64,000 nucleotides of DNA from Psychrobacter sp. 4Bb. Lineage in GTDB: Bacteria > Pseudomonadota > Gammaproteobacteria > Pseudomonadales > Moraxellaceae. A program made the position numbers and the translations under genes. The stretch is from positions 32,503 through 96,502 of the forward strand of contig NZ_PJAS01000077.1 in the NCBI RefSeq assembly GCF_002836735.1, given 5' to 3'. The first letter of the stretch is position 1; each line of letters starts with the position of its first letter. Below are positions 39,912 through 50,400 of this stretch, one piece after another. Under the pieces are notes generated by a model. That model searched no databases. It had not been told where the DNA came from and was given only the letters and a program-made list of their open reading frames with translations.

Positions 39912-41496
39912 TGTGATGAGCCTTAGGGTTATCTGCTTCTGTAATAATAGCGTTTTTGTGCATACGTCTGGTCATATCTGTCTCAGTATGACTATCACTA
40001 GTCCCTAGAGGTATGATGGCTTCATTGTCGTGATCGTCATATTCAATATCACTGTCTTTGTCATAAGCCATCGGTTCTAGATGCGATGAGGCTTCTAGAT
40101 GTGGATTATTACCGTTGTAAGCACTCTCACCATGTCTATTTAGATTATCATGTCGTTGTACGTTTTCAGTGGCGGCAGAGGTTTTTCTAAATAGCTTACG
40201 GTCATCGCCATGCTTACTAGTAGATTGTTTACGCGGTTCGCTATTGGCAAAGATAGCATTTAGCGGCAGATGCAGTTGCTGTTTGGCGTACGCTTCAGTA
40301 TTCTCAAAACGTTTGACCAATAAACTTAGCCAAGGCTTTTGACCTTCCAATTTCATCTCATCCAACTCGTCCTTGATAGGAAGTGGGTAGGGCAAGGTAC
40401 GATAAAAGTCCCATAACGTCATCCTACTCAGGTCTCTTTTGAGTACATAGTCATCATCATCTGTCATAGTAATAAGATTGCTGTCTTGCAGGTAGTTGAT
40501 ATAGGTATACCATTTCGGCAGCTCTTTGCGACCTAAGACATTACGCAGCGCTTGTTCGCTAACGGCTTCACCTTTTAAGTGGTGGGTATAGACCAAGTTC
40601 AACATATCTAACAAGCTGAGTAACGGGTGACGAGGGTAGACTTCTTCTGTCTCAAAAATCGTCAAGGTATAGCTGATTTCAACGCCTAATAAAATCAAAT
40701 TCCACGACAGATAAATCCATAGTAGAAAAATAGGCAAGGCAGCAAAAGCGCCGTAAATCGCTTCATAGCTAGTAAAGTTAGCCATCACTGTACCAAACAG
40801 ATGCTTCATTAATTCAAAGACAATGGCCACGAACACGCCAGCGATGGCTGCATTTTTTGCTGGTACTCGCGCCTTTGGAATAAACCAGTACATACCGATA
40901 AAACCCGCCATCGTAATACCAATCGATGCCATTTGTACCCAAAAGCTCCAGTCGATACCGTAGCCAGCAATTTGACGATTAAGAAAACTCAGACTCTGTA
41001 CAGTACTTGAAGCGATAAAAGCGGTGCCCAATACCAATGGTCCCAAAGTAACGATAGTCCAATAACGCAGCATGCTTTTGATGCCACCAGAGCGATCTTC
41101 TACTCGCCAAATCTGGTTAAACGCGCGCTCGATAGTGGTCAATGTCATAATAGTCGTAAAGAATAAAATCATGGCACCGATAATGGTTAGGTTAGATGAC
41201 TTTTCGGCAAAGCTATTAATGTACTCACTAACTTGCATGCTCGATTGCGGCAACAAATTGCTATAAATGACATCATAAATCTGCGCTCTAACCGATGCGA
41301 GTGCTGGTACGGATGATAAAATCATCAGTAATACCGTCAATACAGGCACAATCGACAGCATAGTGGTGTACGTCAGTGAAGCCGCCTTTTGCTGGCAATT
41401 ATCTTCAAAAAAATGCCGAGTCAAAAACCGTAAAAACTGAAACCAGCGCTGCTGTAAAAACGGGAGTTTTTGAGATAATTTTTCCATGTCGACCAT
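39904..41496 (-). CDS. yihY: YihY/BrkB family inner-membrane protein
   Basis: About 530 residues. The N-terminal 300 form the YihY domain with six hydrophobic segments; SLTYTTMLSIVPVLTVLLMIL near residue 40 and the RVPAKNAAIAGVFVAIVFEL region are typical. The C-terminal 230 residues are soluble: a winged-helix-like part (LVYTHHLKGEAVSEQALRNV) and a low-complexity polar tail rich in Asp, His, Asn and Ser. This is much longer than E. coli YihY (290). The annotation as RNase BN is known to be wrong for this family. Start at 41496 or 41487; no strong ribosome binding site. Confidence 0.85.
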   Translation of the reverse strand: MVDMEKLSQKLPFLQQRWFQFLRFLTRHFFEDNCQQKAASLTYTTMLSIVPVLTVLLMILSSVPALASVRAQIYDVIYSNLLPQSSMQVSEYINSFAEKSSNLTIIGAMILFFTTIMTLTTIERAFNQIWRVEDRSGGIKSMLRYWTIVTLGPLVLGTAFIASSTVQSLSFLNRQIAGYGIDWSFWVQMASIGITMAGFIGMYWFIPKARVPAKNAAIAGVFVAIVFELMKHLFGTVMANFTSYEAIYGAFAALPIFLLWIYLSWNLILLGVEISYTLTIFETEEVYPRHPLLSLLDMLNLVYTHHLKGEAVSEQALRNVLGRKELPKWYTYINYLQDSNLITMTDDDDYVLKRDLSRMTLWDFYRTLPYPLPIKDELDEMKLEGQKPWLSLLVKRFENTEAYAKQQLHLPLNAIFANSEPRKQSTSKHGDDRKLFRKTSAATENVQRHDNLNRHGESAYNGNNPHLEASSHLEPMAYDKDSDIEYDDHDNEAIIPLGTSDSHTETDMTRRMHKNAIITEADNPKAHHSE

Positions 41497-41743
41497 TAAG
41501 CAAAAGTAAGAGTGACAATAGTGTAACAAAGATGAACGGTTATCATCTGCGGTTTAATTGTGTCAAAATGCACTGCGTAGCACATCAGATACAATATAAA
41601 TCAGGTTATCAATCATGGTTATTTGCATGACAGTGAATGACTCGGGCATAATGTGCACATATTCTACAATGCCAGTTAGTCATATATTTCGCCGCATTTT
41701 TGGTGGCTAGTATGGTAAACGATTTTATAAGGAAGCTTTGCTA

Positions 41744-42361
41744 ATGAGTCAGACCGACCCTTATGTTTTGGTGCTTTATTATTCTAATTACGGTACGACT
41801 AAGACATTAGCATATGCTATCGCTCAAGGTATTGAGGATGCTGGCATGACCGCGCGTATCCGTACGGTACCGACAGTGGCACCTGAAACCACGTCAAGCA
41901 AGCCTGCGATACCTGATGAAGGTGATTTGTACTGTACAATGGACGATCTAAAAGACTGTAGCGGTCTTGCGCTTGGTAGCCCAACGCACTTTGGTAATAT
42001 GGCCGCACCCATGAAGTACTTTTGGGATAATACCGTGACCCTATGGCTGGCAGGGAACCTACAAAACAAACCAGCTTCAGTATTTACGGCGACAGGCTCT
42101 ATGCATGGCGGCCAAGAAACGACATTGTTGACGATGATGTTGCCACTGATGCATCACGGTATGGTCATCGTAGGTGTGCCCTATGCAGAGCCAGCATTGA
42201 ACCGCACTCATCGCGGCGGCACGCCTTATGGTGCCAGCCATGTCAGCGGTGCATCACATGATCAGCCTATATCTGCTGACGAGCGAGATTTGGGTATTGC
42301 GCAGGGTCGCCGTTTAGCGATTACGGCGGCTGCATTAGCACAGGCTAATTGGAGCTTATAA
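41744..42361 (+). CDS. wrbA: NAD(P)H:quinone oxidoreductase, WrbA family
   Basis: 205-residue flavodoxin-like FMN protein that reduces quinones by two electrons. The FMN phosphate loop YSNYGTTKTLA lies near residues 13-23, GSPTHFGNMAAPMKYFWDNT near 79-98 and TATGSMHGGQETTL near 113-126. From the ATG at 41744 (eight bases after AAGGAAG); a TTG at 41738 is less suitable. It lies upstream of a DUF2069 gene, an arrangement frequent in gammaproteobacteria. Confidence 0.93.
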   Translation: MSQTDPYVLVLYYSNYGTTKTLAYAIAQGIEDAGMTARIRTVPTVAPETTSSKPAIPDEGDLYCTMDDLKDCSGLALGSPTHFGNMAAPMKYFWDNTVTLWLAGNLQNKPASVFTATGSMHGGQETTLLTMMLPLMHHGMVIVGVPYAEPALNRTHRGGTPYGASHVSGASHDQPISADERDLGIAQGRRLAITAAALAQANWSL

Positions 42362-42421
42362 GTAACTTTTATAAACCTGCTGTCTAGAAGCGTCTGAGTC
42401 TCAGAGTCTATGACTGAATGT

Positions 42422-42455
42422 TTATAACCACCTGATTACAAGCAAGTGGTTATAA
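42422..42455 (+). other. Inverted repeat between wrbA and the DUF2069 gene
   Basis: Perfect 10-bp inverted repeat (42422-42431 with 42446-42455) with a 14-base loop in the 154-bp spacer. No T run. It might be an RNA processing hairpin or a regulator site. Confidence 0.4.
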
Positions 42456-42515
42456 CAAAGAGCTACTTATTCATGTTCAGCAGTATATTATTCATTTAGG
42501 AAATCAAAATATCTA

Positions 42516-42965
42516 ATGGCCACAACCCGCTCTAATACAAAGCCTCTTAAAACGGTTAAGCCTATCGCACCTATTGCACAGCGCTTAAAGGTGACGTGGT
42601 TAATTTGGCTAGTTTATAGACTGCTCGGATTGCCTATTTTTATTAGTTTCTTTAATCCTAGTAGCCCTGATATTGTTGGCGGTATTGCTTGGCAGGCATT
42701 ATGGCTAGTGCCCGCGTTGATTTTGACGCCATGGATATTGCGCGGTCGTTCACCTTATGCATTGTTGATAAGCAGTATGTTTACTTTGGTATATTTGGGT
42801 GCGAGTGGTGTGGTGCTGTTTACTCGTATATATGGCAGTAGTTGGGCAGAAATCGCCGTGTATTTAGCGGATTTCCTACTATTGCTTGCTATCAATATTT
42901 GGCTATTTATTTTGCTCAAACGTTTGCCTTCGATGAACAACGTTGTGAAGAAACCTCGCCAATAA
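42516..42965 (+). CDS. DUF2069 domain-containing membrane protein
   Basis: 149-residue protein with four hydrophobic segments (LTWLIWLVYRLLGLPIFISFF region, IAWQALWLVPALILTPWIL, ALLISSMFTLVYLGASGVVLF and IAVYLADFLLLLAINIWLFILL). The order and short loops fit DUF2069, whose members commonly follow wrbA. A basic N-terminus of about 25 residues precedes the first segment. Function unknown. Confidence 0.78.
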   Translation: MATTRSNTKPLKTVKPIAPIAQRLKVTWLIWLVYRLLGLPIFISFFNPSSPDIVGGIAWQALWLVPALILTPWILRGRSPYALLISSMFTLVYLGASGVVLFTRIYGSSWAEIAVYLADFLLLLAINIWLFILLKRLPSMNNVVKKPRQ

Positions 42966-43013
42966 TTGAAGTTATCTGAAGCCTAATAAATTATATCCAT
43001 TAATCTAAAGCCA

Positions 43014-43051
43014 TAAAAAAGCGGCGCCCCGTCTGGAGCACCGCTTTTTTG
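43014..43051 (+). terminator. Terminator between the DUF2069 and DUF3108 genes
   Basis: A-tract, GC-rich interrupted stem (GCGG...CCGC plus inner GC and CC/GG pairs) and T6. Works in both directions for the convergent genes. Confidence 0.8.
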
Positions 43052-43075
43052 TTTATAACTTTCAAGATAAGTAGA

Positions 43076-43855
43076 TTAGTTAATCTTAGTTAACTCTAAA
43101 TCCATTTTCTTGCCATCGTTAATTTGGCTAACTTTAACTGGCATATAGTCCAAGCTTGGGGCTAACCAAAAGCTGGTAGAGCGGCTATCGTCATCGTGGA
43201 TGCGGTCAACACGTACTGTATCAAAGGTACCCGCTGGTACGGTAATCTTAGTGCTGCCTGATTTTTTAAATGGCGTCTTCTCGATTTTGTCTTTTTTCGC
43301 CATGTAGTAGTTACCAGAGAATTTACCGTTCAATAAATCCTGACGAATCTGTACCTCAAGGCTCAAGTCATCAAAGGCTTGTTGCGACATGTTCATAGTC
43401 GTCGACTTGCCCTTATAGTTACTGGTGACTTTTTTGCTGCTTGGGTTGAAGTCTAGTTTATGCGTGCGACCCATGCCAAGTAGTTTGTAAGTGGTGCTCG
43501 CCTGCGTAGGACTGACATTGTTGCCATTAATCATAAAAGTGCTGTTTTGCGAGGCGCTAGCCACACCAGCGACGCGAGCCTTAACGTTATATTTCCACGT
43601 ATTACCAGATTTGCTTAGCGTACGAGTTGCTGTGCCTTTGTATTTGTCCTCAACGGTAAAACTATAATTGGCAGTCGATGGTTGAACAGTTTTTGCGCTG
43701 GCAAGGGTAGGTGCGGTCATACTCAAAGCTCCAACGGTAGAGATACTGATGCCTGTTACCAAGGCAGATAAAAATTTAGATGGACTACGTTTTGCGTTAT
43801 TAGCATTATCAACATTGTCGCCTGATGACTTTTTGTGCATTGATGAAAAACTCAT
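43076..43855 (-). CDS. DUF3108 domain-containing exported protein
   Basis: 259 residues. The N-terminal 28 residues are polar, then a hydrophobic signal-like segment (FLSALVTGISISTVGALSMTA, residues about 28-48) ends at ASA-K. The mature part is a DUF3108 beta-rich domain: YSFTVEDKYKGTATRTLSKSG, then ITVPAGTFDTVRVDRIH and a C-terminal DYMPVKVSQINDG. Family members are periplasmic and possibly lipid- or lipoprotein-binding (LolA/LolB-like fold), a hypothesis only. Confidence 0.78.
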   Translation of the reverse strand: MSFSSMHKKSSGDNVDNANNAKRSPSKFLSALVTGISISTVGALSMTAPTLASAKTVQPSTANYSFTVEDKYKGTATRTLSKSGNTWKYNVKARVAGVASASQNSTFMINGNNVSPTQASTTYKLLGMGRTHKLDFNPSSKKVTSNYKGKSTTMNMSQQAFDDLSLEVQIRQDLLNGKFSGNYYMAKKDKIEKTPFKKSGSTKITVPAGTFDTVRVDRIHDDDSRSTSFWLAPSLDYMPVKVSQINDGKKMDLELTKIN

Positions 43856-44178
43856 AGATACCCCTTCAGTAATTTATTGCCGATATAGCAATTATTTTTC
43901 GTTCGTTCTTATTATGTTTACCAGACCTATAATGGTCATACGCTGTTACATTTTCAAGCGTGGTGTCATACTGCTTCGTGTAGAGCTTGTAGCAAATGTT
44001 TCTATAGTTAATTTAGTATTGGTTAAAATACAAATTCAGCTCTTCAATATCTTTAAATATTCCTACTTCTTGTCCTTTACCTAACTAGCATAGCGGCTTT
44101 ATTAAACGTAAAGCATCGATATGAGATGTTGATTGATCAATTTTTGCAAAATAATCTTGTAAATTTTTGGGCTTTACA

Positions 44179-44205
44179 CTTGAACCGAACTCACCTTGCC
44201 CCCAC
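44179..44205 (+). promoter_or_regulatory. Heat-shock (sigma-32) promoter of groES-groEL
   Basis: CTTGAA at 44179-44184 and CCCCCAC at 44199-44205 are separated by 14 bp, an excellent match to the sigma-32 consensus (CTTGAA, 13-15 bp, CCCCAT-T). It lies about 130 bases before groES in a 479-bp gap that otherwise holds no gene. No CIRCE element (the inverted repeat used by HrcA) is seen. Confidence 0.85.
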
Positions 44206-44334
44206 TTTTTGTTACAAGCTCAAGGCTTATCTATAAAGCGTTGTTTTTGGCAGTGTTCCCTATAGATACTGGTATTGAGACCATTAATTCAAATAAACCC
44301 TTAATTTTATTAACCAACTTTTGGAGTCATATCG

Positions 44335-44625
44335 ATGAACATTCGTCCTTTACATGACCGTATTGTCGTCCGCCGTATAGAAGAAGAAACAAAGACTGCT
44401 GGTGGTATCTTGCTTCCTGGTTCAGCACAAGAGAAACCTTCACAAGGTGAAGTGCTTGCAGTTGGTAATGGTCAAGTTCGTGACAACGGTGAAACTCGTG
44501 CGTTAGATGTAAAAGCTGGCGACAAAGTTTTGTTCGGTCAATATGCTGGTCAAACCGTAAAGGTTGACGGTGAAGAACTATTGATTATGAAAGAGTCTGA
44601 TGTATTGGGTGTGCTAGAAGGCTAG
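44335..44625 (+). CDS. groES: Co-chaperonin GroES
   Basis: 96-residue co-chaperonin that caps GroEL as a heptamer. The mobile loop [23 protein letters not shown] spans residues about 16-38 in two parts, and the C-terminal [18 protein letters not shown] is family-typical. Preceded by a TTGGAG ribosome binding site and a sigma-32 promoter. 123 bp separate it from groEL. Confidence 0.98.
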   Translation: MNIRPLHDRIVVRRIEEETKTAGGILLPGSAQEKPSQGEVLAVGNGQVRDNGETRALDVKAGDKVLFGQYAGQTVKVDGEELLIMKESDVLGVLEG

Positions 44626-44742
44626 TCCTTTTGAGTATTATTTTATACTCAGCACATTTTGATAGCAGTTTCTGATAATCGCTTTTGATAAGCAACTATC
44701 AAATCAATCAATTGTATTCTCATACTTATAATAGTGGAGTAA

Positions 44743-46398
<1,656 letters not shown>

Positions 46399-46465
46399 TT
46401 TATGCCATTCATATATAAGGCTTAGTGTTATAGTTTTCGTTTCATAGCACTCTGCTAAATGAGAC

Positions 46466-46497
46466 CCCAATAAGTATTGGCTTATTGGGGTTTTTTA
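46466..46497 (+). terminator. Intrinsic terminator of groES-groEL
   Basis: Perfect 10-bp stem (46466-46475 with 46482-46491), loop TATTGG and T6. Confidence 0.92.
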
Positions 46498-46602
46498 GGT
46501 TTAAATTTCATACCGAGCGATTATTTTAAATAAAATTATTATAATTGTATAAACTAGACTTAAAATATAGATAATTATGAATAAGTTTTTAAAGGAGTAA
46601 AT

Positions 46603-47502
46603 ATGCAGTTATTTTTCCATGATGTTGGCTTGAAAGGTTCAGCAAGAGATTTTCCTAGAACTATTTTCAGTGAAATCTCAGTAGAGCATATTCTTCAGAA
46701 CGCTCCAACTCACTTAAAAGATGAAATGAGTAAGCGATTAAGAGAGAGGTTTCCTGATGGTTTCTGCAACGTATGGGGTGTTCCTGAAGGTGCTAAAAGT
46801 GTCGTTAAAAATCTGAATATTAATGATGCAATGCTGTTAATAAGAACAACAAGTGGTTTAGGAGATTTGCCAGTTCTTTGCATAGTTAAGGAGTTTTGGC
46901 GAGAACCAATGCCAGAACTGTCTAACTTTCTCTGGGAGAGTGGGCATTATCCTTTTGTTTTTTTCTTTAAAACACAAGAAATTGAACTCACTTGGAATCA
47001 ATTTAAAGAGCATGTTGGTTATAAGATGAACTTTAGACCTAGTGGTAATGTGTATAGAGTTAAGGAAGCAGACAATAAACTATCAAATTTTGGCAATGTT
47101 AAAAAATACATTGATTTTTTAATAAATGGATTAAAGATAAGTGAGTCAGTATCACAGTACCAAATTGATGCCCCTGATTACTCTAGTGAATATGAAGAAG
47201 GTGAACGAAAGCTTAGGGAAGTATCTTATTTTGCAAGAAATCCTCAGTTAGTAAAAGCTGCTAAAGACATTTATGGTTATACATGCCAAGCTTGCAAATT
47301 CAACTTTGAAGAAGCTTATGGAGAGTTAGGTAAACATTACATAGAGTGCCATCATTTAAACCCTTTATCTGAAAGAAAAGATTCCTATAAGAGTTCAACT
47401 GACGATGTTTGTGTACTTTGTTCAAACTGTCATCGTATGATTCATCGCCATAACCCTACGCTTACACTGAAACAGCTCAAAGAGAAACTAAAAAATCATT
47501 AA
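46603..47502 (+). CDS. HNH endonuclease with unassigned N-terminal domain
   Basis: 299 residues, AT-rich compared with its neighbours. The C-terminal part (about 210-299) is an HNH nuclease of the McrA-like kind: ARNPQLVKAAKDIYGYTCQAC with Cys228 and Cys231, CHHLNPLSER with His250/His251, and VLCSNCHRMIH with Cys273, Asn275, Cys276 and His277. The CxxC pairs should hold a structural zinc. The N-terminal 200 residues have no domain I can name; the part around YPFVFFFKTQEIEL (near 115-128) looks like a PUA/EVE-type beta fold, which in related proteins reads modified bases. A modification-dependent restriction role is inference. AAAGGAG lies upstream; single gene. Confidence 0.8.
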   Translation: MQLFFHDVGLKGSARDFPRTIFSEISVEHILQNAPTHLKDEMSKRLRERFPDGFCNVWGVPEGAKSVVKNLNINDAMLLIRTTSGLGDLPVLCIVKEFWREPMPELSNFLWESGHYPFVFFFKTQEIELTWNQFKEHVGYKMNFRPSGNVYRVKEADNKLSNFGNVKKYIDFLINGLKISESVSQYQIDAPDYSSEYEEGERKLREVSYFARNPQLVKAAKDIYGYTCQACKFNFEEAYGELGKHYIECHHLNPLSERKDSYKSSTDDVCVLCSNCHRMIHRHNPTLTLKQLKEKLKNH

Positions 47503-47657
47503 GGTTGATACAAGAAAAGGAATATAAGATATACATCTTCTCTGCTACTATCCACTAATTTACCGTATCTAGTTAGATCCAAATGAACTTACTATGGGTT
47601 TTGCTACTCACGAATTATCGAGCGAGACATTGTACTGCTAGTCGGTATAAAAAAATC

Positions 47658-48113
47658 TCACACAAAAATAGGTAAAGTTGTCTTATTGATTACCTTTCTT
47701 ACCGATAGATGAGTGTGTATATCTTTTACGCTAGCAAGCTTGTGTAGCTTACGGGTGAACCGCTCATAACCATCGAGATTGGGGCTCACTACCTCTAGTA
47801 AATAATCGTAAGAACCCGATACCACATGTCCATTAATCACCTCGTCCATATTGGACAGAGCGCGTTCGAAGGCTGCGATAGATTCTTCTTGGTGGCTGTT
47901 GAGACTGACTTCCACAAAGAAACTCATCGCAATACCCGCTTTGGCTTTATTTACGTTTGCTTGATAGTTCTCTATATAGCCTTCGTCTTCCAAACGCTTT
48001 AGGCGTCGCGCGCAAGGAGACGGCGACAGCCCTATACGTTCGGACAGTTCCGCCGTAGATAAGCGCGCTTCTTTTTGGAGCACTTCCAAAATATGGCGAT
48101 CGATTTTATCCAT
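47658..48113 (-). CDS. Lrp/AsnC family transcriptional regulator
   Basis: 151 residues. The N-terminal helix-turn-helix (LSTAELSERIGLSPSPCARRLKRLE, split here at residues about 18-42) is followed by an AsnC/RAM ligand-binding domain (VSLNSHQEESIAAFERAL, HVVSGSYDYLLEVVSPNLDGYERF). It is divergent from the exporter-aminotransferase-GST cluster with a 147-bp shared region, so it likely controls that cluster in response to an amino acid. Confidence 0.93.
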   Translation of the reverse strand: MDKIDRHILEVLQKEARLSTAELSERIGLSPSPCARRLKRLEDEGYIENYQANVNKAKAGIAMSFFVEVSLNSHQEESIAAFERALSNMDEVINGHVVSGSYDYLLEVVSPNLDGYERFTRKLHKLASVKDIHTHLSVRKVINKTTLPIFV

Positions 48114-48260
48114 AATTTACCTTTTGGCTTTTTAAGCCAATAATTTTGATTTAGTTAGCATTATCCACCAAATATTTGCAAAATTGCAATGAATAAATAA
48201 AGATAAAAGCGCGTATTTTAATCGATAATTGGTCTTTGTATAGAAGCATAAGACACGACT

Positions 48261-49178
48261 ATGAATACGATATTCCACCCCTCATCGCGCAAAAATCCTT
48301 TGTTTGTAATGTCGCCACTAACCAAAGGCTATGTGGCGATGAGCGTCGTATTGTTGATTTGGTCAGGATTTGCTTTGACTGTGCGAGCGGTTAGTGCCTC
48401 GTCGCTAACTATTGCGGATGTCATGCTCATTCGCTTCAGTGTACCGCTGGTCTTATTGACTCCTTGGGTACTCTCTAGTTGGCATGAAGTAAAAAACATA
48501 AGACTGCCAGATATCATGTTTGTTTTACTTGGTGGCGTGCCTTTTCTTTTATTAGCCGCTTTTGGTGCAAGTACGGTACCAGCAGCTTACGTTGGTACTA
48601 TTTTGACAGGTACGCCAGTCTTCTTTGCCGCAATATTGTCTTTTATTTTTTATCGTCAACGAATATCATTGAGGAAATTTGCCGCATTAATCCTTATTCT
48701 CTTTGGTATCGCTACGATGATTGGCGGGCGTGCACAGTCAGTGCCTAATAGTCTTCTGTACGGTGTGGGGTTATTGTTGATGGCAAGCCTGATTTGGGCG
48801 GGTTATACCTTGGGGTTAAAAAGCACCAAGTTAAATCCAATAGCTATCGCTATCGTACTTTCTTATACCTCGTTCTTTCTGACATTAGTGATGGTTCTGT
48901 CTGGTATGGTAGAGACGAATATAGGTTCTGTATCTTTTGATGAAGCGCTTCCGTTTATCCTAGTACAAGGACTTGGTGTGGGGGTGGTTTCAACCATTGC
49001 GTTTTCTTATGCGGTCAAACAACTGGGCTCCATTCGTACCTTATTACTTGGCTCTTTGTCGCCAGGATTAACCGCTATACTGGCTACGCTGATACTCAAT
49101 GAGTCTCTATCAGTCATTATGATATGCGGCATCGTACTCAGTACCATTGGGGTCATCTTGTCCAATCGAGCGAAATAA
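48261..49178 (+). CDS. EamA/DMT superfamily transporter
   Basis: 305-residue drug/metabolite transporter with about ten hydrophobic segments in two EamA repeats (first VVLLIWSGFALTVRAVSAS, second LLLMASLIWAGYTLGLKSTK, near residue 172). Such proteins are often amino acid exporters. The start is uncertain: ATG 48261 or ATG 48309 (MSPLTKGYVAMSV); neither has a strong ribosome binding site. Paired with a divergent Lrp-type regulator and followed by an aminotransferase, so export of an amino acid or a related compound is plausible. Confidence 0.88.
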   Translation: MNTIFHPSSRKNPLFVMSPLTKGYVAMSVVLLIWSGFALTVRAVSASSLTIADVMLIRFSVPLVLLTPWVLSSWHEVKNIRLPDIMFVLLGGVPFLLLAAFGASTVPAAYVGTILTGTPVFFAAILSFIFYRQRISLRKFAALILILFGIATMIGGRAQSVPNSLLYGVGLLLMASLIWAGYTLGLKSTKLNPIAIAIVLSYTSFFLTLVMVLSGMVETNIGSVSFDEALPFILVQGLGVGVVSTIAFSYAVKQLGSIRTLLLGSLSPGLTAILATLILNESLSVIMICGIVLSTIGVILSNRAK

Positions 49179-49196
49179 ACTAATTAAGGAAGTATC

Positions 49197-50375
49197 ATGA
49201 TGTTAAACAATATGCCTATCATCAATGGTGATCCACTATGGGCATTGTTAGGTAGGTTTCGCGCTGACCAGCGTAAATATAAAATAGATCTATTGGTTGG
49301 TGTCTATCGAGATGAGCATGGCAATACACCTGTGATGAAAACCGTGCAAGATGCAGAAATACATCTTGCTTATGAAGCTCATTCGAAGGCTTATGGTATG
49401 TTATCGGGTAACGCTAATTTTAATCAACAAATAGCAAAATTTGTACTGGGTGACAGTCCAAGTCTAAAAAACCAATGCACGATTCAGACGGTTGGGGCAT
49501 CAGGTGCATTGCGACTCATTGCGGATTTGATCGCCACGCTCTCTCCATATTCAACCGTTTGGATCAGCGACCCTGGCTATATCAATCATCGTCCGCTGAT
49601 GGAAGGGGCTGGGTTAACGGTTAATACGTATCCTTGGCAAAATAAAAATGGCCAGTTAGACATTGATGCGTGTTTTGCCGAGCTAGAAAAAGCAAAAGAA
49701 GGGGACGTACTGCTATTGCATGCGTGCTGCCACAATCCTACGGGTATAGATCCTTCTTTAGAGCAGTGGCAACTGTTTTCTGATGTGTGTAAACAGAAAA
49801 ATATTGTCCCGTTTATTGATATGGCATATCAAGGTTTTGGAGATGATCCTGATACCGATGCTGCAGGGCTTCGTTTAATGATTGAAGACGCTGACTTTGC
49901 ATTTATCGCCGCCAGCTGTTCAAAAAATATGGGTCTATACAATGAGCGGACGGGTATTGCCACTGTGGTAACGACGAACCATGAGCGTCACGCAGATATA
50001 CAGACACTCTTAGAAACCATCACACGTGCCAACTACTCTATGCCGCCCAATCACGGTGCCGCAGTGGCATCTTATTTGCTAGACAAACCAGACGCTTGGC
50101 TAGTCGAGCTGGCCAGCTACCGTAGTAGGGTAGATACTATTCGCCAAGCATTGTGCGCAGCATTAAAAGATAGAGGTGCACCTGCAGAGTTTTTGGATAT
50201 TTCGCAACAAAAAGGTATGTTTTCTCTATTACCGCTAACAGAAAATCAAATGCTGATACTGCAAGATGAGTTCGCTATCTACGGCATGCCAAATGGTAGA
50301 ATCAATATTGCAGGTTTGAAAATGACGGAAATCCCTCAACTGGCTGACGCTATCATGTCGATTATTTCACGTTAG
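49197..50375 (+). CDS. Aromatic/aspartate-type aminotransferase (class I)
   Basis: 392-residue PLP-dependent enzyme. The family I-alpha pattern of AspC/TyrB is visible: VGVYRDEHGNTPVMKTV near residue 35, HNPTGIDPSLEQW near 179, the PLP lysine in SCSKNMGLYNERTG near 241-254 and MPNGRINIAGL near the C-terminus. Substrate cannot be fixed from sequence. It follows the EamA transporter by 18 bp and has an AAGGAAG site, so the two are co-transcribed. Confidence 0.92.
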   Translation: MMLNNMPIINGDPLWALLGRFRADQRKYKIDLLVGVYRDEHGNTPVMKTVQDAEIHLAYEAHSKAYGMLSGNANFNQQIAKFVLGDSPSLKNQCTIQTVGASGALRLIADLIATLSPYSTVWISDPGYINHRPLMEGAGLTVNTYPWQNKNGQLDIDACFAELEKAKEGDVLLLHACCHNPTGIDPSLEQWQLFSDVCKQKNIVPFIDMAYQGFGDDPDTDAAGLRLMIEDADFAFIAASCSKNMGLYNERTGIATVVTTNHERHADIQTLLETITRANYSMPPNHGAAVASYLLDKPDAWLVELASYRSRVDTIRQALCAALKDRGAPAEFLDISQQKGMFSLLPLTENQMLILQDEFAIYGMPNGRINIAGLKMTEIPQLADAIMSIISR

Positions 50376-50400
50376 AGGTTAATTTTTATCGCTCAGTACA

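Noticed and set aside
43749..44084. 111-codon plus-strand ORF upstream of groES
   Set aside because: Half lies antisense to the DUF3108 gene and the rest is AT-rich intergenic sequence; no ribosome binding site or family.
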